Shown in pieces: positions 57,103 through 64,000 of a stretch of 64,000 nucleotides of DNA. Position 1 is the first letter of the stretch. The number at the start of each line of letters is the position of its first letter. A program made the position numbers and the translations under genes. The notes beneath the pieces are model-generated. The model did no database searches, was not told the DNA's origin, and saw only the letters and a program-made list of their open reading frames with translations. Origin of the DNA: Branchinecta lynchi (taxonomy: Eukaryota > Arthropoda > Branchiopoda > Anostraca > Branchinectidae); assembly GCA_023053575.1 (NCBI GenBank), contig JAKZAP010000005.1:6572001-6636000 (forward strand). Direction: 5' to 3'.

Positions 57103-58045
57103 AGTTAATTAAAATGCAGGACATGCACTGGACAGGCATTGGGCCTGGCAGGGAGAAGGTAAAACTGAGAGAAAAAGTAAACTGAGCAACATTTGAAAGA
57201 GAGGACTGGTGCGCACTGGCAGCGCCCTGGAAGCAGAAACCAGAAAATAGCACCATCCTCATCCGCAAGCTACTACAGAGCTACTAATTGGGATACAACA
57301 TCCTTATTGCTTGCAAGTGCAATTTATTTTAAGGTAAGGCAATAACAGCATGTAATTGTAAGCTGTTATTTGTTCTTTATTTTACTGAAAATGAACAAGT
57401 ACTGTGAAACATAGGCCTACTCAGGTGCCAGTGACACTGACTATAGGCCCATAGGCTCCCACAAACAGTTTGAGGGTTGATTGTGGCTCGAAAAGAGTTT
57501 TTGTTCTTGCACATAATGGTAAGGAAATAAGCATGGAGTTTTATTTATTGAGATTTTACATGAATTATATTTTTATTTTCAGATATTTGAAAAAATAGAA
57601 ACAAAAACAAAAATAGTCAAAATGGCGTTTCCGCGAGTTTCAACTGCGTGGCACACACTGCACACAATCGTGTTCCTTCGACAAACATCCAGAAGTGTGC
57701 GGCCCACAATTGTGTCACAGAAAAAGGCTTAGGCTTGCCTATGCTAAGTATGTTTTACTTGTTTCCTTTTATAGCCTAGCCTCATTTTGTAAGGGCATTA
57801 ATTATTAAAATAATTGCCAAAACTGCAAACATTCTTACTTGTTTCTCCAAATGAGTTTTAGCTAAAGCTCAGGTCTTCATCAGTCATTAAGCTTTCACAA
57901 ACCTGGCTTCTCTAACTTTAGTTAAGTATTTGCATTTGTACTGACACAACTTCCACTTCATCTATTTGTAATCTAGGGTTCTTTCTTTCTAGGCTTCTTC
58001 CTTCTTTCTATCCGAATTCCGAACTTACAAAACATCTGAAACACG
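57103..58045. other. Intergenic sequence, no gene seen
   Basis: AT-rich stretch with CTATAGGCCTAC-like words and no recognised domain or element. Confidence 0.5.
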
Positions 58046-58162
58046 AGTTGCGTTTTGTAGATCTGATACCACGGTCTAAAGTCGTTTTTGCACTTATAGT
58101 GGTATCCAATACCACGGTTAAAAGGCGTTTTTGCAGTTATAGTGGCCAGTTATCGTGGTACC

Positions 58163-59563
58163 CAGGGGCGTCGCTAGGGGGGGGGGCAGCCCCCCACCTC
58201 CTTGAGATTTGGTAAAATTTTGGGCCGGAGGCCCAAAATTTTACTAAAATTGTCCGGTATGTTTTAAATAGCAGAACTGTTCGATATATTTACAGGGATT
58301 CGGTAGTTATACAGAATCTTAAATAGGCTATATGTACAAATCTCTTCGGTATAATGATCGGGATTCGGTATAATTGCCAGTATTCGGTGGTTATCACGAA
58401 TTTGGTGAGAGAATTTACTGAAATCATTTGGTAGCTTTTCGATGCCGGAACTATTCGGTATATGGAGATTCCGTAGTTACACATAATCCCGAATAAGCTA
58501 TTGGTTCAAAATTAGTCGGTATCATGATTAGGATTCGGTAATTTATCCAGTATAACTTCCAGGATTAGGAAGTTAACCACGAATCCTGACTTTGTTCCAG
58601 TTACGACGAAAGTATACCAAATAAGAATATTGTTCGGTAGTCTTTCGATACCAAAACAATTCGGTATAATAACCGCGATACGGTAATTATACAGAATCCC
58701 GAACGCAATCGGTCTAAACTTATTCGGTATAATAACTGTGATCCGGTAATTTATTCGTTATAATTGCCAGGATTCGGACGTTACCACGAACCTCGCAACT
58801 CAGAAGACGTCGAGTGAAGCACTGGTCGCAGACAAAAGGGATGATCTATGAAACCCTCGATAGTTTTTACTTTTATTATCTAATCATAAATATTTCGAAA
58901 ATTCAGCCTGCAGCACTTTTCGTAAAATTCTCTATTTTGTGGAAGGGCACGTCATTTGACAACTTTCTTATTTTTGACGTAGAAATTACAGGGGTTTTAT
59001 ACTGTGATTTAGAAACATTAAAAGCTAGAATTTGGATGGAAATTAAATTTGGCACGAAAAAGCAAAAAAAAATTCACCTGCGGCGTTCACTTTATGTGAT
59101 TATGGGTAGTATATTAAATAGACTACAGTTGCTGCTGCTGCCGGAACGTCGCTCCATCCGGTTTCTGGAACTTCTTAGAGTTTCGGTATTTAATCAACGG
59201 TAAATGATAGGATTTGTAAGAGAAGCAGTTAAATTTTAGCCTACAGAAAAAAAAATGGATTTCAAAAATTTTCGCCGGCGGCGCTCGATTTAGGTTTATA
59301 TTGGCTATAATAGGTAGAAGCTGTTACTTTGATCATGCCCGGCAATATATTCTACATTGGGCTTTGCCAAAAACGCCGCCTAATAGTTGGCTTATCGTCT
59401 TTCATGTTGCCGTTTATTGTTACTCTTCCTACGTAATCGTTTCTGTTCCGTAATTGAAAGCTCGAATTCTTAGTTCTAGTTTTCGGTAAAATTTTTGAAA
59501 GATTCGGTATAATTTTGGCTCTGCATCCTCCCCCCCACTGAAAATGCACTTGGGACACCCCTG
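58163..59563. mobile_element. hAT element, 1.4 kb, perfect 8-bp duplication
   Basis: Ends CAGGGGCGTCGCTAG and GGGACACCCCTG; GTGGTACC at 58155-58162 and 59564-59571. Same family as 8154-9499. No transposase. Confidence 0.93.
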
Positions 59564-59590
59564 GTGGTACCTGATATTCAGATACCACGG

Positions 59591-60868
59591 TCCGACCCCG
59601 AGGACTCCTTGGGGAATCGAAGGGAACAACGAGAATATACTGAGAATAAAGGGAGTCACTCCACTCGGGACTCCGAGAACTCAAAATAATGATAACACGG
59701 GAAAGTTAGTCTGAATCCACGTTAATTTTTATTTTTTTTTATTCTGATTGTTTTTAATTAGTTTTACATTGCACCAACACGACAAAAAGACCAAAGGTGT
59801 CGATGGGATCCCAAAAAATCTAAGATTTGATCCAGACATTTGGGTCTTCTCTTCGCCAGATCCACTCTTCGATAGGCTAATCATCGGAGAAAACTGAGTT
59901 CAGATATTCTGTCTATCTATACCTCTATAAGCCATATCTATTTTGAAGATACTGACCAAAACTTCCTGCTTTACTTCTGCCAAATTTGCGGTTTCGCCCG
60001 AATTCCGAGCGAACTACTAGTCCAGCAAAAAAAGAAAATTCAGAAACGAATCCAGCGTATCTCCTTATCCCTATACAGAACATCTAATCAACTTTAAATA
60101 AAACTTTGACTTTAAAAAAAATGCAGGTACAACCGGATTCCGGACTAATTATACGTCAGGGTAAAAATGATTGTCATATACAGACTCAGCGTCTCTTCTT
60201 ATCCCTAAATCTATCATCTAATCAACTTCAGATAAAACTTTTACTTCTCACCAACTTTCCGGTTTTTGCCGGATTCCGGGCGAACTACTTGTCCTGCGAG
60301 AAAATAATTTTCACCATCATGCTCAGCATGTCTTCTTACCCCTAAATCAAACATATAATCAACTTCAAATGAAACTTTTACGTTTAACAAACTTTCCGGT
60401 TTTTGCCGGATTCCGGACGAACTACTTGTCCGACAAGAAAATGGTTTTCAGTATCGCGCTCAGCATGTCTTCTTAGCTCATAATCGACTATCTCAATAGC
60501 TTTCAAAAATATTTTGTTTGTCCCTTAATTTGAAACTCCTCCCCCACCCTCAAATATAGGGCTACAGAGCCCATCTTCGAACTTGATCTGTACCTTGACC
60601 CAAAGGATACTCCCACCAAATTTCATCAAAATATCTCAATCCCGTCGAGAGTTATCGTGCGGACAGACGGTATCCCTCCACTTACGTTTTGGGATCCCAC
60701 ACATTGATTCCCCTCTGGATCTGAAAGGGAGTCCTTTTGATGATGATGATAATCGGAGCATTCCCCGTTCATGGAGACTCGCCAGAATACTGGGAGTGAG
60801 TCCCCGGGACAAACAAAAACGCGGGGACTCCTCAAGTGGAGTCTTCCGGGAACGGCGAGAATACGCCT
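59591..60868. mobile_element. Harbinger-like MITE, copy 2, split
   Basis: Left part starts CCCCGAGGACTCCTTGGGG (the outer 20 or so bases are missing). Right end GGGAACGGCGAGAATACGCC is followed by TTTAG as in copy 1. The interior ATTCTGATTG...TTGCACCAACAC matches 29612-29989. Confidence 0.8.
59789..60700 (+). mobile_element. GACCAAAGG tandem-repeat element, copy 2
   Basis: Begins GACCAAAGGTGTCGATGGG and ends CTTACGTTTTGGGATCCCA. Units are marked by TTTCCGGTTTTTGCCGGATT. The GACGGAC run is shorter than in copy 1. Confidence 0.75.
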
Positions 60869-60989
60869 TTAGTGATGTGACTGAATATCAGTTTTTCTTT
60901 TGAGATGACTCTGAAAAGCGCAAATTCGGCAATTGTCGTTTTTGCAGAGCAATCGTATATGAGATACCAAGGTTACTGCAAAAAAAAAT

Positions 60990-61200
60990 AGTACTCTTGA
61001 TGACTATCTCTCCTTGTCGATGCAAAATCTCCGGCCTCTCCGGGTTCCTAACGGAAAATAGGCAGAAGAGGTGTCACATCTGCTCCGAAAGATCGCCGTG
61101 ACTGGTTGACACATGATTTGAGTCGTTGAGTTTGAGTCGTTACGGACACGTTTACTCCTTCTTCCGGAGGATCACTGGCATGTTTATGCAACCAGGTATC
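60990..61200. repeat. Fragment of AGTTGC element left interior
   Basis: ACTCTTGATGACTATCTCTC and AAGAGGTGTCACATCTGC match the coding-like part of 51398-52346, with indels that break the frame. Confidence 0.65.
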
Positions 61201-61697
61201 TGCCTCCGGGTTCCCACACATCGCACGATAGTGTGAGTGAGTTGCCACTCTAAAAATCACTTTATTTCAGATTACGTCTAAATGTGTCAATTTTGCTCCA
61301 GGTATTCACTGTTTTTCGTGAAGATAAAACTGAGATGCTTCGTTTTTGCAGAGGCGAATCCGACCAAAAGTGACAAAAGTGACTCACGTTTATTCGTGAA
61401 AATATTGTCACTCCCAATTAAGTGTTTTGGGACAAAAGTCACACTCTAAATGTCTTTGATGTGGCTACGCTGATTTGCCTATCTAGGCCTTCCGCACCGT
61501 AAAGCCAACCCTTCCGTATTGTCATCGTAGTGATGATAGCTAATGTCACTATCTTTCAACGTTTCCTACATGTCCCTTCAGAATTCAAATATCCTTGGTT
61601 TTTACTCACAACTATCGATCATTTTCCCTCATCTTCCTACATACATTCTCATATTTCTGGTGTCTCTACCTCCCAGGCATCCGGAATACTCTATACG
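61201..61697. other. Intergenic sequence with decayed hAT-type words
   Basis: CCAAAAGTGACAAAAGTGAC and GATGTGGCTACGCTG at 61355-61472 recall the 7689 family, but boundaries are not visible. No gene is seen. Confidence 0.4.
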
Positions 61698-62026
61698 CGT
61701 ATTTTTCGCCGTTCCCCGAGGACTCCACTTGAGGAGTCCCCGCATTTTGTTCGTCCCGGGGACTCACTCCCTGTATTCTTGCGAGTCTCCACGGACGGGG
61801 AATGCTCCGATTATCATCACCATCATCACAAAGGACTCCCTATCAGAATGAACAAACCAAAAATAAAGTGGATCTAGACTAATTCCGTCAACTGCATATT
61901 TGTTTTCGAACAAAATCAGTTTTGATTCCCCATGTTCTCGCTGTTTCTGTACGTGGAGTCTGCATGGAGTGACTCCCTCTATTCTCGCCGTTCCCTTTGG
62001 AGTCCTCGGAGAACGGCGAGAATACA
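61698..62026. mobile_element. Harbinger-like MITE, copy 3 (inverted)
   Basis: CGCCGTTCCCCGAGGACTCC near the left end and GGAGAACGGCGAGAATAC at the right end, with the shared core GGGGAATGCTCCGATTATCA in inverted order. Confidence 0.78.
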
Positions 62027-62275
62027 TCTTATACGACGAAATAAAAAACATGCCAGTGAAACTCGGGAAGAAGGAGAAACATCGCCCGAACGATGACTCA
62101 AATTCTGTGTCAACAAATCAACGGCGTTCGCTGGAGAAAGCTGTAGTGACGCTTACGGCGCTTACATGGCGACTCTTCGTCGGTACTGTATGAACAGCTA
62201 GTCATCATTCGTAGCCTATTCAACCCCCCAGACTTCCAGACGTTTTTGGTCCGGCTTAACCCTTTCGCACTTTTT

Positions 62276-62687
62276 CTTGTCAAATGACACACGCGTGACT
62301 CTGTTGCTCCGTGTGCCATCTGGTAGCAGATATGCAAATTTACGCATTGGATTTGGAATGTAGATGCCTTTGCGGTTCCAACGATATGACGCTTGTTTTG
62401 TTTTGAGCGACGCAAAGCGGGAAAAGTCTTACAGTGAGTCAGACAGTTGTCAGAATGAGGTAATTCAACAAAGATTACTGTTTTCTAATTAGAAACTGGA
62501 AGGTAAGTAGTGATAAATTGTTACTGATATGCTACAAACGGGTCAAGTATGACCCAAAATAAAATTTTATGGAAGAATCAAGACGTAATTATTTTTACGA
62601 GAAGCTCCAGATTTTTCCAAATCTTGAGTATGTCATTTGACAAGAGTGGGCATTTCGATCTATTTACCTGTTGGTGTCAATTGACAC
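62276..62687. repeat. Internal GTCA-TGAC palindromes of the piggyBac end
   Basis: GTCAAATGAC (about 62279), its exact complement GTCATTTGAC (62632-62641) and the perfect palindrome GTGTCAATTGACAC (62674-62687). GGGTCAAGTATGACCC lies at about 62539. They are plausible transposase-binding sites, by analogy with subterminal repeats in other piggyBac elements. Confidence 0.6.
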
Positions 62688-62902
62688 ATGTAGGAATTCA
62701 GATGACAAGGTTTTCGTGCATTAGGAAAGAAAACGCTTCATAAGTAAGATGTGTATATGGTTGGTGATTTAAGTAAACGTATGCGTGGGCGTAGGGGGAG
62801 TAAATCTGGTAGTTTTACTTATCACCCGAAAGAAAAAACAAAGCCAATGACTGGATTTACATTTACTTAGCCTATATTTTTCCCAGTTTATTGTCTTCGC
62901 AG
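62503..62902 (+). other. Probable 5'-UTR intron of the piggyBac transposase
   Basis: Donor GGAAG/GTAAGTAG and acceptor CAGTTTATTGTCTTCGCAG with a clear pyrimidine tract. The exon after it starts 13 bases before the ATG. Confidence 0.6.
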
Positions 62903-62915
62903 ATACGGACTTGAT

Positions 62916-64000
62916 ATGGAAGCAGATGAACCAAGTAAGCCCAAAGAAGTCAGACGCTCTGCAAGATCCCTAGCACCAAGATCCCTGACTGCTAGTGAAG
63001 CTGCTGATGTTTTCATGTCATTTGGAGACGATTCTGATCTAAGCGATCTGTCAAGTGAAGAAGATGATGCAGAATGGAGTCTCCCTGCTGCAGATACTGA
63101 ATCACCAACCAGAAGTTCAAATCACATGGAAGCACTGGAAGATGATTACATAGAACAAATGAATAATACAGACGAGTCAGATGACGAAGATGTCCCACTT
63201 CGAGTGACAAGAGCCAAACTGAAGAGAAGTGGAACAGATGCTTGCCGAGATGATCCAGTTGAGCCAGACGATGTCGAACAGCCTCCGCGGAAGAAAGGCA
63301 AGGCCCCAAAACCTTCTTATAACTGGACAAGGACCACCTTACCGAGAAGAGAAGATGAATGCACATATAGGAATCCATGTCCTCAGGTTGAGGGACTATA
63401 TCCTATCGAATATTTCCTCAAGTACTTTCCGCCGGATCTGTTTGAACTCGCTGCGGAAAAGACTGAGCAATACCACACGAGAAAGAACTGTAGAAGCATC
63501 AAAGTACCCGGAAAATCTTTGACCCACGAAATTCGACAGACAGTCGGACTGAGCATACTGATGGGATCCCTGAATCTACCACAGCTAAAGCTGTACTGGA
63601 ATAAGAAGTTCTCGCAGCCACTATTCTATAACACGATGCCAAGAGATAGGTACAGCAAGCTGAGAAACAACCTGCATTTTACCTCAGACGAAGATCGGGA
63701 TGGAGGCAATGCTCTCTGGAAGGTCAGACCAGTTCTAACAGCAGTCAGGAGACGCTGCCAGGGATTAGCACGTGAACAGAATCTCAGTGTCGATGAGCAA
63801 ATGATCCCTTTCAAGGGGAAGACAAAAATGAAACAGTACATAAAGTCGAAGCCAAGAAAATGGGGTTTGAAGAATTTGGTGATTTGTGGGTCCTCGGGGA
63901 TAATGTACGACTTTGAACTATATCAAGGGAAGAATACCAACATCAGTGACAAATACAAAGAGGATGCTGGCGGGCTTGGCGGAGCTACGGTCATGCGTCT
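62916..64000 (+). CDS. piggyBac-type transposase (DDE_Tnp_1_7), partial at window edge
   Basis: The frame opens at ATG 62916 and stays open for 361 codons to the last base, with no stop or frameshift. The N-terminus is acidic and low in complexity (SFGDDSDLSDLSSEEDDAEW), as usual in this family. Then come a basic patch (PPRKKGKAPKPSYNW), the family core (YPIEYFLKYFPPDLFELAAE; ILMGSLNLPQLKLYWNKKF) and NLSVDEQMIPFKGKTKMKQY, whose Asp (residue 293) corresponds to the first of the three catalytic aspartates. The other two would lie past the window. The enzyme cuts and pastes DNA at TTAA sites. With an intact left terminus it could be a functional element. It could also be a domesticated copy, but the terminal repeat next to it argues against that. 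Confidence 0.93.
   Translation, partial: MEADEPSKPKEVRRSARSLAPRSLTASEAADVFMSFGDDSDLSDLSSEEDDAEWSLPAADTESPTRSSNHMEALEDDYIEQMNNTDESDDEDVPLRVTRAKLKRSGTDACRDDPVEPDDVEQPPRKKGKAPKPSYNWTRTTLPRREDECTYRNPCPQVEGLYPIEYFLKYFPPDLFELAAEKTEQYHTRKNCRSIKVPGKSLTHEIRQTVGLSILMGSLNLPQLKLYWNKKFSQPLFYNTMPRDRYSKLRNNLHFTSDEDRDGGNALWKVRPVLTAVRRRCQGLAREQNLSVDEQMIPFKGKTKMKQYIKSKPRKWGLKNLVICGSSGIMYDFELYQGKNTNISDKYKEDAGGLGGATVMR

Larger units (their letters stand above)
58046..60985. mobile_element. AGTTGC element, copy 3 (inverted), containing three more insertions
   Basis: Starts AGTTGCGTTTTGTAGATC and runs inverted relative to copy 2, ending near GATACCAAGGTTACTGCAAA. It is interrupted by a hAT element (58163-59563) and by a Harbinger-like MITE (59591-60868) that is itself split by a tandem-repeat element (59789-60700). 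Confidence 0.75.
62260..64000 (+). mobile_element. piggyBac element, left end to window edge
   Basis: The TTAA at 62256-62259 followed by CCCTTTCGCACTTTTTC is the standard piggyBac terminus (TTAA target, CCC start). Downstream come palindromic GTCA/TGAC words, a 5'-UTR intron, and a transposase frame. The right end and second TTAA are beyond the window. Confidence 0.9.

Noticed and set aside
62110..62415. Minus-strand frame across the piggyBac end
   Set aside because: It crosses the element boundary and TTAA site, so it cannot be an old gene; no motif is seen.

Overview
The window looks like TE-rich, AT-rich animal nuclear DNA, most likely arthropod. Genes are split by GT-AG introns, and there are no prokaryotic operons, Shine-Dalgarno sites or CRISPR arrays. 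The best evidence for the host is a complete NAD kinase gene whose nine coding exons I could join with consistent splice phases into a 460-residue protein. Its C-terminal block ([16 protein letters not shown] then [14 protein letters not shown]) resembles insect and crustacean NADKs as I remember them. I cannot name the species.

Layout: (1) 1-553 flank. (2) 1221-9849, plus strand: a spliced, unnamed gene for a PH-domain protein with an acidic middle and a coiled-coil tail. Its large intron is filled by a 3 kb inverted-repeat element (2299-5276) that itself contains a MULE-like insertion. (3) 9850-19853: intergenic DNA between two convergent genes, dominated by two near-identical tandem-repeat elements (11745-14446 and 14921-16562, Helentron/HINE-like by architecture). 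(4) 19960-54507, minus strand: NADK, about 34.5 kb, with introns of 1.9-10.6 kb stuffed with MITEs, hAT elements, LINE fragments, fold-back elements and a third, older, inverted tandem-repeat element (40313-42787). (5) 54508-62255: no host gene recognised; a broken LINE reverse transcriptase (55228-56450) and a deep nest of transposons (58046-60985). (6) 62260 to the end: the left end of a piggyBac element at a TTAA site, with a 5'-UTR intron and an intact transposase reading frame that runs off the window.

Most of the window is mobile DNA. Many insertions could be delimited to the base because the target-site duplications are still readable: 8 bp for hAT elements at 554-884, 33453-36172, 34058-34352 and 58163-59563; 3 bp for a GAGCGTGTTCCACCCT MITE family (four complete copies); TTA, TA and 12-bp duplications for others. 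The most unusual pieces are fold-back repeats that carry a hammerhead-ribozyme-like core, the dimeric tandem-repeat elements ending in a hairpin, the unnamed PH-domain gene, and the complete-looking piggyBac left end. NADK makes NADP+ from NAD+ in the cytosol; nothing in the window suggests a functional partnership between it and the PH-domain gene, which only converges on it from 10 kb away.
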